Assembly (NCBI GenBank): GCA_045541455.1
Contig: JAZQJA010000049.1
Location: 1 to 60,914 of the forward strand
Reading direction: 5' to 3'
DNA: 60,914 bases
DNA from: RGIG9041 sp045541455
Lineage (GTDB): Bacteria; Bacillota; Clostridia; Oscillospirales; QAKW01
The notes under the pieces were generated by a model. That model made no database searches. It was not told the DNA's origin and saw only the letters and a program-made list of their open reading frames with translations. Shown piece by piece: positions 25,437 to 33,954 of the stretch. Made by a program: the position numbers and the translations under genes. The stretch's first letter is position 1. Every line of letters starts with the position of its first letter.

Positions 25437-27791
25437 ATGGATAAATTTTCAAAAAAGGCAGCAGCGTCGTTACAAAGCGCTCAGGATATAGCATCACTTT
25501 TAGGACACACCTATATAGGCTCCGAACATCTTTTGCTTGGCATTTTAAAAGAGACCGATTCGGTAGGTGCACGGATTTTATTATCTCGCGGTATCACATA
25601 CGATAAAGTTGAAAAACGGTTATGCGACCTTGTTGGACGCGGCAGACACACGGCTTTAACAGCGTCGGATATGACATCTCGTACTCGTCGCATTATCGAA
25701 CAGTCGATGGCATTTGCTAAACGGTATGGGTTTAGTACAATCGGTACCGAACACATTTTGCTTGGCATTACCAGCGAGCCTGAGTGTGTTGCAATACAAC
25801 TTCTTACAAAACTCGGAATTGATTCGAAATCGCTTTGTTCACTTGTCCGTGACAAACTTGGGCTTTATGATATTCCCACTCAGTATACCGGGCAAAAAAG
25901 CAGTACAAAACCGCGCGGCGCTTTAACAAAGTATGCCAAAAATTTAAACGAAGAGGCGGCGATGGGCAACATTTACGAGGCAGTAGGACGTGAACAGGAA
26001 ATAACCCGTGTAATGAGCATACTTTCACGTCATTCGAAAAACAACCCATGCCTTATCGGTGAGCCGGGCGTAGGTAAAACCTGTATTGCCGAAGGACTTG
26101 CTTTGCGCATATACAGAAAAGAAGTGCCGCGAAACCTTATCGGCAAACAGATTTATATGCTTGATTTGACTTCTATGATTGCAGGCTCGAAATACCGTGG
26201 CGAGTTTGAAGAACGGCTTCGCGCAGTTCTTGACGAAGCGGAGAAAAACCCCGATATTATACTATTTGTAGATGAAATGCATATAATTATCGGTGCTGGA
26301 GCCGCCGAAGGTGCCATTGACGCTTGTAATATCTTAAAGCCTGCACTTGCACGCGGTAAGGTGCGTATGCTGGGTGCTACCACCATTGACGAGTATCGCC
26401 GCCATATTGAAAAAGATCGCGCGCTTGAGAGGCGCTTTGCACCTGTAATTATCGAAGAACCTGACAAGGAAACTGCTTATAAAATATTACAAAGTATCCG
26501 TCCGCGCCTTGAACGTCACCATAACGTTATAATAACCGACAGTGCACTCGATGCTGCAATATCACTTTCAGTGCGGTATATAGGTGATAGGTTTTTGCCG
26601 GATAAAGCAATAGATCTTGTTGACGAAACGGCATCTGTCCTTAACTTAATTACTCTTGGTAAGGATAATGAAATTGATAAAAAAAGATTTGAACTTGAGG
26701 GGTATATCAAACGCGGTTTATACGAAAAAGCACAGTCTTTAAGGGAAAATATTACAAAATATGCTCAGTATGATAAGCCTTTGCCTACCATCACCGAAAA
26801 AGACATTTGCGATACACTTACACGGCAGACTGGTGTGCCTGTCGGAACTCTTGATGGCGAACAATTAAAACGGCTTGTGGGACTTGAAACTCAGTTAAAT
26901 CAGGCCGTAATAGGTCAAAACCAGGCGGTAAATCAGGTGTGTAACGCGCTTAACCGCGCACTAACCGGACTTTGCGACCCTGCACGGCCATTGGCATCGT
27001 TTATTTTTTGCGGAAGTACGGGTGTGGGTAAAACCGAACTGTGCCGTCAGTTGTCAATAAGTCTGTTTGGCAACACCGATTCGCTTATAAAACTGGATAT
27101 GGCAGAATTTATGGAACAACATAGTGTTTCAAAACTTATAGGCTCTCCGCCCGGGTATGTCGGTCATGACGAGGGCGGTGTTCTGTGCGATAGGGTGCGC
27201 TCAAAACCGTATAGTATGATTCTGTTTGACGAGATAGAAAAGGCACACCCCGAGGTGCTTAATATACTACTAGGTATTCTTGATGACGGAGTGCTTACCG
27301 ATTCAAAGGGCAGGGTTGCAAATTTTAAAAATACAATAATAATTCTTACAACTAATATCGGCACCGGTGCAAAGTCGGCTTTACCTATAGGATTTGAAAC
27401 TGACAGAACAGAACTTATGCGCAGTGCTTTAACAGATGCACTTAAAAAATCTCTCCGCCCCGAACTTTTAAACCGTATTGACGAAACTGTTATTTTCAGA
27501 CAACTTGATAATGAGGATATTAAAACAATTGCAAAAGGTTTGCTTTGTAATTTGAGTGACAATCTGGCAAAACGCGGGTTTGATGTTGAGTTTGATGACA
27601 GTGTACTTGAGTTCGTTTGTATGCAAAATAAAACACTTGAGTACGGTGCAAGAAATATCCGTCGTATAATAATGAAAAGCGTATCCAACCCTCTGGCAAC
27701 ACTTATGCTCAGCGGAACTCTTGTACCAAACGAGCAGTTTGTTGTTGACAGCAAAACACTAAAAAATGAAAATAAAGTTTTGTCCTCTTAA
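25437..27791 (+). CDS. clpC: ClpC-type AAA+ unfoldase
   Basis: 784 residues. Two Clp_N repeats occupy about 5-145 (IGSEHLLLGIL and IGTEHILLGIT). AAA domain 1 has Walker A GEPGVGKT near 208 and Walker B ILFVDEMH; AAA domain 2 has Walker A GSTGVGKTE near 527 and SPPGYVGHDEGG. The middle region (about 400-440) is short, with a UVR-like EGYIKRGLYEKAQSLREN helix, which fits ClpC/ClpE rather than ClpB. It would feed substrates to ClpP. The mcsA/mcsB/ctsR genes that usually accompany clpC are absent here, so it is a stand-alone copy. Confidence 0.88.
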   Translation: MDKFSKKAAASLQSAQDIASLLGHTYIGSEHLLLGILKETDSVGARILLSRGITYDKVEKRLCDLVGRGRHTALTASDMTSRTRRIIEQSMAFAKRYGFSTIGTEHILLGITSEPECVAIQLLTKLGIDSKSLCSLVRDKLGLYDIPTQYTGQKSSTKPRGALTKYAKNLNEEAAMGNIYEAVGREQEITRVMSILSRHSKNNPCLIGEPGVGKTCIAEGLALRIYRKEVPRNLIGKQIYMLDLTSMIAGSKYRGEFEERLRAVLDEAEKNPDIILFVDEMHIIIGAGAAEGAIDACNILKPALARGKVRMLGATTIDEYRRHIEKDRALERRFAPVIIEEPDKETAYKILQSIRPRLERHHNVIITDSALDAAISLSVRYIGDRFLPDKAIDLVDETASVLNLITLGKDNEIDKKRFELEGYIKRGLYEKAQSLRENITKYAQYDKPLPTITEKDICDTLTRQTGVPVGTLDGEQLKRLVGLETQLNQAVIGQNQAVNQVCNALNRALTGLCDPARPLASFIFCGSTGVGKTELCRQLSISLFGNTDSLIKLDMAEFMEQHSVSKLIGSPPGYVGHDEGGVLCDRVRSKPYSMILFDEIEKAHPEVLNILLGILDDGVLTDSKGRVANFKNTIIILTTNIGTGAKSALPIGFETDRTELMRSALTDALKKSLRPELLNRIDETVIFRQLDNEDIKTIAKGLLCNLSDNLAKRGFDVEFDDSVLEFVCMQNKTLEYGARNIRRIIMKSVSNPLATLMLSGTLVPNEQFVVDSKTLKNENKVLSS

Positions 27792-27826
27792 AAAAAGAGA
27801 GCGAACAATGTTCGCTCTCTTTTTTA
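27790..27826. terminator. Bidirectional terminator
   Basis: AAAAAAAGAGAGCGAAC and GTTCGCTCTCTTTTTT pair around loop AAT, between the convergent clpC and LRR-SLH genes. Confidence 0.88.
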
Positions 27827-27828
27827 GT

Positions 27829-30624
27829 TTAAACGCTTTGCCAGAATACTGAAAGTACTTTTGCAACCTGAGCACGTGTGGCTTTGCCTTGCGGTTCAAA
27901 AGTGGTTGCGGTCATACCGTTTACAATTCCTGCCTGCTGGCAGATATAAACAGCTTCTTTTGCGTAATTTTTAATTTTAGCATCATCTTCAAAAGTAACT
28001 TTGTCAATGTTCTGAATTAGATTTACATTAAATGTGTTTGCAAAACGAACAATCATTGTGCACATCTGTTCGCGTGTAATTGAATCGTTAGGGCAGAATG
28101 TTGTGGCGGTAACACCGTTTACAATGTTGTTTGAAACTGCAAAGGCAACATATTTTGCAAACCAGTTGTTTTCTTTTACATCGGTAAATGCAGATATTTT
28201 TGACATATCAGCGTTGTTTATATCCGAACCTGACATTCTTGCCAAAACTGTTACAAACATCGCACGGTTCATATTTGTGTTAGGCTCAAACGTTGTTTCT
28301 GTCATACCGTTGAACAGACCTGCAGATACAGCAAAATCAACATACTCGGTGTACCACGAACCAGCCTTAACATCTGTAAATGTTTTGGTTGAGTCGGCAA
28401 TTACAAACTCTGTAATTGGAGCTGCATTATATACAGTATTGAATTCAAACAATTCATAATTGTAAAATGTTTTGTCCCATTCTTCTTTAGTTCCGGCATA
28501 ATGAATGGTTATTTGTGTATCGATAAATGTGTCGGAATTAAGAGAAATAATAGATTTAGGTACATACACTTTTTTAAGATATTTACTGTTGTTAAAAGCA
28601 AGGTATGAAACATAGTTAACACCTTCGGGAATGTTAAAGGTGACAAGCTTTTTGCCTATCGGATATGCAACAAGTTCGATTTTATCTTTATCGTAGACAA
28701 CACCGTCGATTGAACAGTAGTATTCATTGTTTTCATCAACTACAACTTCTTCCAGATTGGGTAAATTATTTGCAAAATATCCGTCTACATATTCTAGAGT
28801 TGAAGAGAAGATTACTTTTTTAAGGTATGGGTTGTCAGATAAATCGTACATGTCGACAATGCCTTCCGGAATTGCAAAGGTTTCATCGGTTTTGCCTTGC
28901 GGATACCAAATAAGTTCATTAGTAGTGGAATATAAAACGTTGTCTTTTGTAAATAAATATTCGTTTTCGCTTGCAACATTAATTGCTTTAAGAGCATAGC
29001 ATCCTTCGGAAGAACCAATGTATCCAACAGATTTGCCTATATTAAGTGTTTCTAATTTGTCAGAGTTGAAAAATGAATTCCATTCAACATATTCAACGCT
29101 GTCCGGTATTGTAAATGTAGTTTGGGTTTTACCTGCAGCTGAAAGGTAAAGTGAAGTTTTATCTGCGGAATACAGTGTATTGTTTTCTACAGTGAAATTC
29201 TCATTTCCGGCTGCAATAGTAAGGGTTTTAATATTGGGTAAATACAATGATTGAATGCTTGACAGGGCTTTGCCCAAATTGAGTGTTTCAAGATACTCGT
29301 TATCTATATAAATGTCTATAGATGTAACGGTGTCAGGCATTGTATATGAAACAGAAGTTAAAAATGTAGGATAGAATTTAAGACTTGTGGGTACACCTTC
29401 ATCCAGAGCGTAAAACACACCGTCAATACATTTTAAATAGGGGTTTTGTTCGTTTATTATTATATTTACATTGTCTATGTATAAAAGAAAATCAAAAGCA
29501 AACGAACTTAATGTTGAAGGAATATAAATTTCTTTTAAGTTATCACAACCGTAATAGTTTCCGCCGGCTGTAAGGCCTTCGGGTAAAACAATCTTTTCAA
29601 GGTTTGGGTTTGAAGAAAAGGTGTTCCAAAGGGTTGAAATGCTTGTTCCGGCAAAATTTATCTCTTTAAAAGTTGCGTTCGTAAAAGCAGAAGTAGCAAC
29701 TTTTTCAACTTCGGCAGGTACGGTGTAGGTTTCACGCGTGTTTGCAGTAGGATAAGCAATAAGTTCTTTGCCGTCTTTAGTAAACAGAACACCGTCTACA
29801 GATTTGTAATTGTTGTTTTCACTTGCAACATTAAATTTGGTTACTGAATACAACATTAAAAAAGAATTGTTGTTAATAGTTTGAACACTTGCGGGAATGT
29901 TTACTTCTTTGAGCTTATGCATATAACAAAAAGCGTTATAGTCAATTGTAATAACACTATTTGGAATGACTATTGTTTCAAGCGAGTTATTGTCGTAAAA
30001 AGCATTTCTTTCAATTCTTTCGGTGCCATCTGCAATAGTATAAGATGTGGCATTACTTTTATTTGCAAACATATAAAATATTTTACCGTCTGCCGAATAA
30101 AGTCCATTGTCTATAGCTTTATAAACTGTGTTGCCTTGGGCTACGGTAATTGATTTAAAAGTAACGTTTGAAAAAGCAGTTGGGTTTAACGATATAAGAG
30201 TTGAAGGGATATTAAGTGTTTCAATGGACGTATTTGCAAAAGACATATCGTCTATAGTTTCAAGCCCTTCGGGTAAAACAACCTCTGATAGACCATAGCA
30301 ATAATTAAAAGCATTTGCACCTATACTTTTAAGTGTTGATGGGAATGTTACGTTTATAAGAAAACGGCTGCCCTCAAATGAACTGTTGCCAATACTTGTA
30401 ATGCCTTCGCCTATAACAACTGTTTTGATTTTGCTTATGATTTTGTAAGGTATTTCCAAATTAAAATCACCTGTGCCCGTAACAGACAAAGCACCGGTTT
30501 CGGTGTCAAAACTCCATGCACAAGTAGCGTTAGAATCGGTAATTGTTTCAGCCGATACTGCAAATGTAAAGCAGGACAATAGCAGTATGGTTGTCATAAG
30601 CATACATAAAATTCGTTTTTTCAT
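27829..30624 (-). CDS. Large surface protein: BspA-type leucine-rich repeats plus three SLH domains
   Basis: Translation starts at ATG 30624 (AAAGGAGACTTTGCT precedes it); the longer open frame adds 43 residues without a site. The 931-residue product has a signal peptide, about 650 residues of LRR_5/BspA-like repeats (pattern L-x-x-I-x-I-P-x-x-V-x-x-I interspersed with SVDGVLFTKDG-like loops), then three SLH motifs near 755-805, 815-870 and 875-931. It should be displayed on the wall by SLH binding to secondary polymer. BspA-like repeats often mediate adhesion or matrix binding; the ligand is unknown. Confidence 0.9.
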   Translation of the reverse strand: MKKRILCMLMTTILLLSCFTFAVSAETITDSNATCAWSFDTETGALSVTGTGDFNLEIPYKIISKIKTVVIGEGITSIGNSSFEGSRFLINVTFPSTLKSIGANAFNYCYGLSEVVLPEGLETIDDMSFANTSIETLNIPSTLISLNPTAFSNVTFKSITVAQGNTVYKAIDNGLYSADGKIFYMFANKSNATSYTIADGTERIERNAFYDNNSLETIVIPNSVITIDYNAFCYMHKLKEVNIPASVQTINNNSFLMLYSVTKFNVASENNNYKSVDGVLFTKDGKELIAYPTANTRETYTVPAEVEKVATSAFTNATFKEINFAGTSISTLWNTFSSNPNLEKIVLPEGLTAGGNYYGCDNLKEIYIPSTLSSFAFDFLLYIDNVNIIINEQNPYLKCIDGVFYALDEGVPTSLKFYPTFLTSVSYTMPDTVTSIDIYIDNEYLETLNLGKALSSIQSLYLPNIKTLTIAAGNENFTVENNTLYSADKTSLYLSAAGKTQTTFTIPDSVEYVEWNSFFNSDKLETLNIGKSVGYIGSSEGCYALKAINVASENEYLFTKDNVLYSTTNELIWYPQGKTDETFAIPEGIVDMYDLSDNPYLKKVIFSSTLEYVDGYFANNLPNLEEVVVDENNEYYCSIDGVVYDKDKIELVAYPIGKKLVTFNIPEGVNYVSYLAFNNSKYLKKVYVPKSIISLNSDTFIDTQITIHYAGTKEEWDKTFYNYELFEFNTVYNAAPITEFVIADSTKTFTDVKAGSWYTEYVDFAVSAGLFNGMTETTFEPNTNMNRAMFVTVLARMSGSDINNADMSKISAFTDVKENNWFAKYVAFAVSNNIVNGVTATTFCPNDSITREQMCTMIVRFANTFNVNLIQNIDKVTFEDDAKIKNYAKEAVYICQQAGIVNGMTATTFEPQGKATRAQVAKVLSVFWQSV

Positions 30625-30703
30625 AGCAAAGTCTCCTTTATTAAAATATTTATTAAATTTATAATAACATAATATTAAAAAAATGTAAATAAACCAAAAA
30701 TAA

Positions 30704-31054
30704 CTATTTTGTTTTTTTGCGCGTAATAAAACTTGTAATAAACATAACACCAAAACTTAAAATCAGGTAATGAATAGTATAAATCAAAAAAGCTGTATCA
30801 AGCGCATAAATAGATAATGCAGATGAAATGAAAACACAAGCACTGATAATCGGCAAATACCATCGCGTCTTGATTTTTTTGCCCGAGTATATTCCTATTA
30901 ATAACATAGCAACAGGATTTAAAATTAAAAGAAATAATATAGACAGCCCCATTACAGATGTTGCACCTGCGATATGTAAACTGATTGTAGGTAAGGCAGT
31001 CATAACTATTGCGCTGACAGCAAATGTAATTAAAGCATCTTTGAATTTGTTCAT
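30704..31054 (-). CDS. Small polytopic membrane protein
   Basis: 116 residues with four hydrophobic segments (about 8-30, 35-55, 66-86, 88-108) and a basic C-terminus (ITRKKTK). The sequence GGGGGGCTTAGT-like leader gives a plausible AGGGGGG ribosome binding site. I recognise no family. It is transcribed divergently from perR and upstream of the LRR-SLH gene, with about 80 bp between them. Confidence 0.55.
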   Translation of the reverse strand: MNKFKDALITFAVSAIVMTALPTISLHIAGATSVMGLSILFLLILNPVAMLLIGIYSGKKIKTRWYLPIISACVFISSALSIYALDTAFLIYTIHYLILSFGVMFITSFITRKKTK

Positions 31055-31152
31055 ACTAAGCCCCCCTTCAAATTAAATTATATTGAACTTATTTCAAAAA
31101 AGCAACCATAATTATTAAATAATAATGAAACTCAATTTAGTTTTAAAATTAA

Positions 31153-31169
31153 TTTAGAATAATTCTAAA
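31153..31169 (+). promoter_or_regulatory. PerR-type operator
   Basis: The palindrome TTTAGAATAATTCTAAA is close to the PerR box (TTATAATnATTATAA consensus). It lies just upstream of the -35 element of the perR promoter, suggesting autoregulation. Confidence 0.75.
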
Positions 31170-31176
31170 TTAAGTA

Positions 31177-31205
31177 TTGACAATGGGAAATATGGCTGGT
31201 ATAAT
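31177..31205 (+). promoter_or_regulatory. Consensus promoter of perR-rubrerythrin
   Basis: TTGACA and TATAAT are both perfect, with a 17-bp spacer, about 75 bp before the perR start. A promoter this strong next to the operator implies that repression sets its level. Confidence 0.85.
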
Positions 31206-31279
31206 AAAACTGTAATCGGACAACGGTTGCCAAAAAACGTATAAGTTTGGCAAAATAAAACGGTTCGGTTTTAGAAGAT

Positions 31280-31699
31280 ATGAAAACAAACATTGTTGCA
31301 GATAAACTTCATAAACATGGTCTAAAGGCAACTCCGCAACGCATTTGGGTGTATAGTTATTTACTTGAAAATCGCACCCACCCCGATTGCGACGAAATTT
31401 ACGAAGCGTTAATGCAAAATGATTTGCGGATAACCCGCTCTACAGTGTATAACTCGCTTGAAGCACTTGTAAATCGCGGCTTGGCAATTGCTGTAAAGCT
31501 TGATGATGGTCGTGTGCGCTATGACGGGGTTACACATCTTCATGGACATTTTAAGTGTTCACACTGCGGTCGTATTTATGATTTTGATATAAAGCGGCTG
31601 TCGGTTGAAGGACTTGACGGGTTTGATGTTAAATTAAAAGATGTTTATTTTAACGGTGTTTGTCAAAGTTGCAAAAATAATTTTAAGGAGATAAATTAA
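31280..31699 (+). CDS. perR: Fur-family peroxide regulator PerR
   Basis: 139 residues: a winged helix in the N-terminal half (ATPQRIWVYSYLLEN, recognition helix with ITRSTVYNSLEAL), then metal sites THLHGHFKCSHCG and CQSCK, giving the two CxxC pairs of the structural zinc. The downstream rubrerythrin gene, one base after its stop, and the PerR box favour PerR over Fur. PerR senses peroxide through metal-catalysed histidine oxidation and de-represses its targets. Confidence 0.88.
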   Translation: MKTNIVADKLHKHGLKATPQRIWVYSYLLENRTHPDCDEIYEALMQNDLRITRSTVYNSLEALVNRGLAIAVKLDDGRVRYDGVTHLHGHFKCSHCGRIYDFDIKRLSVEGLDGFDVKLKDVYFNGVCQSCKNNFKEIN

Positions 31700-31700
31700 A

Positions 31701-32240
31701 ATGAAAAAGTTTGTATGTAAAGTATGCGGTTATGTTCACAATGGTGACTCAGCTCCCGAAAAGTGCCCTATTTGTAAAGCCGGAGCAGACAAGTTCGAGG
31801 AAATGACTGATAAATCTTGGGCTGCAGAGCACATTGTCGGTGTTGCAGCAGGTGCACCTGAAGATATTATGGAAGATTTGCGCGCAAACTTTATGGGCGA
31901 GTGCACAGAGGTTGGTATGTATCTTGCTATGGCAAGGGTTGCTCACCGCGAGGGCTATCCCGAAATCGGTCTTTATTGGGAAAAGGCTGCTTTTGAAGAG
32001 GCAGAGCATGCTGCAAAGTTTGCAGAACTTTTAGGTGAGGTTGTTACAGATAGCACAAAGAAAAATCTTGAAATGCGCGTTGATGCCGAAAACGGTGCAA
32101 CAGCAGGTAAAACCGACCTTGCACGCCGTGCAAAAGAGTTAGGTCTTGATGCTATTCACGACACAGTTCACGAAATGGCTCGTGACGAGGCTCGTCACGG
32201 CAAGGCATTTGAGGGTCTGCTTAACAGATACTTTAAATAA
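31701..32240 (+). CDS. Reverse-type rubrerythrin (NADH peroxidase component)
   Basis: 179 residues with the rubredoxin domain at the N-terminus (CKVCGY and CPICK, residues 6-25) and the four-helix diiron domain behind it (GECTEVGMYLAMA, FEEAEHAAKF, ARDEARHGKAF). This reversed order defines revRbr, which reduces hydrogen peroxide in anaerobic Clostridia. It shares a transcript with perR, giving a compact peroxide-response unit. The reading frame is complete. Confidence 0.93.
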   Translation: MKKFVCKVCGYVHNGDSAPEKCPICKAGADKFEEMTDKSWAAEHIVGVAAGAPEDIMEDLRANFMGECTEVGMYLAMARVAHREGYPEIGLYWEKAAFEEAEHAAKFAELLGEVVTDSTKKNLEMRVDAENGATAGKTDLARRAKELGLDAIHDTVHEMARDEARHGKAFEGLLNRYFK

Positions 32241-32253
32241 TATTTAATTTAAA

Positions 32254-32288
32254 AAAAGATGTGCTATCATAACGGTAGCACATCTTTT
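32254..32288 (+). terminator. Terminator of perR-rubrerythrin
   Basis: AAAAGATGTGCTA and TAGCACATCTTTT form the stem. A near copy with compensating base changes lies at 33043-33075. Confidence 0.85.
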
Positions 32289-32316
32289 GTATTAGGGGAT
32301 TTTTAGTTTTAATTGG

Positions 32317-32562
32317 TTATGATTTAACCAAAAGTTGTTCAAAGGTTATATCAAATACTTTGGCAAATGCAACAATTTCAATATCTGTAACAAAGCGTTT
32401 GCCACATTCAATACGTTGAATGGCATTTTTATCAATATCAATTCCTACCAACTGTAGTCTATCAGCTAGCTCTCTTTGTGAAATGCCGATTTTCATGCGA
32501 AATTGCGCAATGTTTTTTCCGCAGACATTATTTAATCCGTCTGCACTTTTATTTATAAACAT
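32317..32562 (-). CDS. XRE-family HTH regulator
   Basis: This 81-residue single-domain protein has a helix-turn-helix around 24-45 (ISQRELADRLQLVGIDID) and an IQRIECGKR segment characteristic of Cro/C1-type domains. There is no effector domain. It is transcribed divergently from a promoter bracketed by two TGACATT dyads, which are likely its binding sites, so it probably represses the divergent transcript and itself. Confidence 0.85.
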   Translation of the reverse strand: MFINKSADGLNNVCGKNIAQFRMKIGISQRELADRLQLVGIDIDKNAIQRIECGKRFVTDIEIVAFAKVFDITFEQLLVKS

Positions 32563-32578
32563 ATAATTCCCTCACTTT

Positions 32579-32599
32579 TTGACATTTAGTGCTTGTCAA
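32579..32599. promoter_or_regulatory. Operator dyad 1
   Basis: TTGACA and TGTCAA flank nine bases and overlap the -35 element of the rightward promoter as well as the leader of the XRE gene. Confidence 0.6.
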
Positions 32600-32621
32600 C
32601 AACTAAATTATATGCTATAAT
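32593..32621 (+). promoter_or_regulatory. Rightward promoter of the leader and Cys-rich gene
   Basis: TTGTCA and TATAAT are separated by 17 bp. The predicted transcript starts near 32628. Confidence 0.75.
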
Positions 32622-32627
32622 AGACAT

Positions 32628-32809
32628 GATATGACATTTACCGAATGTCAAGTGATTAGAACTTGATTCTTGGTACTGTATTCAGTCCGGTTTTGGAGAT
32701 TCCACCTTGGTAAAAGGTGTTTTCCTTTATTCCCCTGTGGTTTTCGGTGAGTGTCGCAGCTATCCGAAGGAAACACTTTTTTTGCACACCCTCAAGAGTG
32801 TGCTTTTTT
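32628..32809 (+). ncRNA. Structured leader RNA ending in terminator hairpins
   Basis: About 180 nt lie between the promoter and the Cys-rich ORF. Visible helices: CACCTT/AAGGTG; a longer alternative pairing of AAAAGGTGTTTTCC with GGAAACACTTTTTT enclosing a TTCGG/CCGAA stem; and GCACA..CTC/GAG..TGTGC followed by six T (32784-32809). The last is a terminator placed 18 bp before the start codon. AAGGTG can pair two ways, so an attenuator or a free small RNA are both possible. It matches no riboswitch consensus I know. Confidence 0.5.
32632..32650. promoter_or_regulatory. Operator dyad 2
   Basis: Perfect inverted repeat TGACATT-TACCG-AATGTCA at the predicted transcription start. Its centre is 52 bp from dyad 1, about five helical turns, so both sites face the same side of DNA. 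Confidence 0.65.
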
Positions 32810-32826
32810 ATTGTGAGGAGAAAGAT

Positions 32827-33033
32827 ATGAGAAAACAGATAATTGATGTAACAGGCACACCGTTAACTCCATCAAGGCAAGGTAACAAATGTCTTGGAAA
32901 CGGCGAGCACTCGGAATATGAATGCTGTTGTGAAGAATGCGATTATTATTTGCGTTGTTTTCCGCAGTTTGATTGGCGACTAAAGAGAAACGAGTTCAAA
33001 AAGTGGGTTAAAAGCCTGTTTAAAATAGATTGA
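32827..33033 (+). CDS. Small Cys-rich protein behind an attenuator-like leader
   Basis: 68 residues starting at ATG 32827 with GTGAGGAG as ribosome binding site; an extended in-frame reading from 32707 crosses the terminator hairpin and is rejected. Seven cysteines concentrate in residues 20-40 (CLGNGEHSEYECCCEECDYY, then RCF), suggesting metal binding. The C-terminus is basic (RLKRNEFKKWVKSLFK). I have no family name. Operators, leader and terminator upstream imply tight control by the divergent XRE regulator. Confidence 0.7.
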   Translation: MRKQIIDVTGTPLTPSRQGNKCLGNGEHSEYECCCEECDYYLRCFPQFDWRLKRNEFKKWVKSLFKID

Positions 33034-33042
33034 AAAACAAAA

Positions 33043-33075
33043 AAAGATATGCTACCATAATGATAGCATATCTTT
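33043..33075 (+). terminator. Terminator after the Cys-rich gene
   Basis: AAAGATATGCTA and TAGCATATCTTT form the stem. Compared with the hairpin at 32254, the paired bases change together, so both stay closed. Confidence 0.85.
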
Positions 33076-33099
33076 AATTTTATAGTTCGGAGAAATAAT

Positions 33100-33954
33100 A
33101 TGATAAATATAAACTATGTGGAAATCAAAGCGAAATCACTTACAAAAAATTACCGTTTTTTACACCTAAGCGATTTACATTTAAGCCTTTGTGACAGTCG
33201 TGAAACAGAACGCAGAATTAACCACGCCATTAAGCGCAATACAAACTTTACAAAAGACGGCGTGCCGCCCGACAAGCGCTTTGACGAATATATAGAATAT
33301 ATAAAAGAGCGCAGTGATGAAAACCATCCCGAACACCTTGACGGCGTGCTGTTTACAGGCGATATTATGGACTTTCCGTCAAAAGCCAACCTTGAATATC
33401 TAGATAAAAAATTAAGCGAAATTGACATTCCCATAATTTTCACACTTGGCAATCACGACTGGTCGTTTAACGACGACTATCAATCTGCACACGCAAAGGT
33501 GTTTTACCGCCCGCTCTTTTTAAAATGGTGCGGCGGCAATACATTCATTAATAAAACCCATATCGGCGAACTTTGTTTTATAACGCTTGATAACACCCAG
33601 GGCTTTTATGAGGACGGTGTTGAAACTGCGCTTGAAAATATGCTTGAAAACGAAAAAAATGTGTTTATTTTACAACACATCCCGATGTATGTTGACACCC
33701 TTCACGACGACACTGTCGCACGGTGGAAAAAAGATAAAAACATCGGCAGTGCTGAGTGTAGTACAAACGACAACTGGGAAAAAATAAGAGATTTAATTTC
33801 CAACCCTAAAAACTCTGTTTTAGGTATAATCACAGGTCATCTTCATTTCCATCATACCGATATGTTTACAGATAATACTTTGCAACTTGTAACAGATATT
33901 GCAGCGCGTGCAAATGCAAGTGTTATTACTGTATCGGCTTTTCAAGACAGATAA
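33100..33954 (+). CDS. Calcineurin-like metallophosphoesterase
   Basis: 284 residues with the full set of metal ligands: SDLHL, TGDIMD, LGNHDW, LQHIP and GHLHFH. Such enzymes hydrolyse phosphate esters or phosphodiesters; the substrate cannot be read from sequence. The last 29 bases overlap the convergent GNAT gene, so the two coding 3' ends share DNA. The start ATG 33100 follows CGGAGAAATAAT. Confidence 0.88.
   Translation: MININYVEIKAKSLTKNYRFLHLSDLHLSLCDSRETERRINHAIKRNTNFTKDGVPPDKRFDEYIEYIKERSDENHPEHLDGVLFTGDIMDFPSKANLEYLDKKLSEIDIPIIFTLGNHDWSFNDDYQSAHAKVFYRPLFLKWCGGNTFINKTHIGELCFITLDNTQGFYEDGVETALENMLENEKNVFILQHIPMYVDTLHDDTVARWKKDKNIGSAECSTNDNWEKIRDLISNPKNSVLGIITGHLHFHHTDMFTDNTLQLVTDIAARANASVITVSAFQDR

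Noticed and set aside
30625..30753. N-terminal extension of the LRR-SLH protein
   Set aside because: The extension has no ribosome binding site and would bury the signal peptide starting at ATG 30624.
32628..32809. Known riboswitch (SAM, TPP, cobalamin, purine, T-box) or 6S RNA
   Set aside because: None of the core consensus sequences I know is present; kept as an unidentified structured leader.
32707..33033. Longer 108-residue version of the Cys-rich protein
   Set aside because: It would translate through the terminator hairpin and lacks a ribosome binding site; ATG 32827 has GTGAGGAG.
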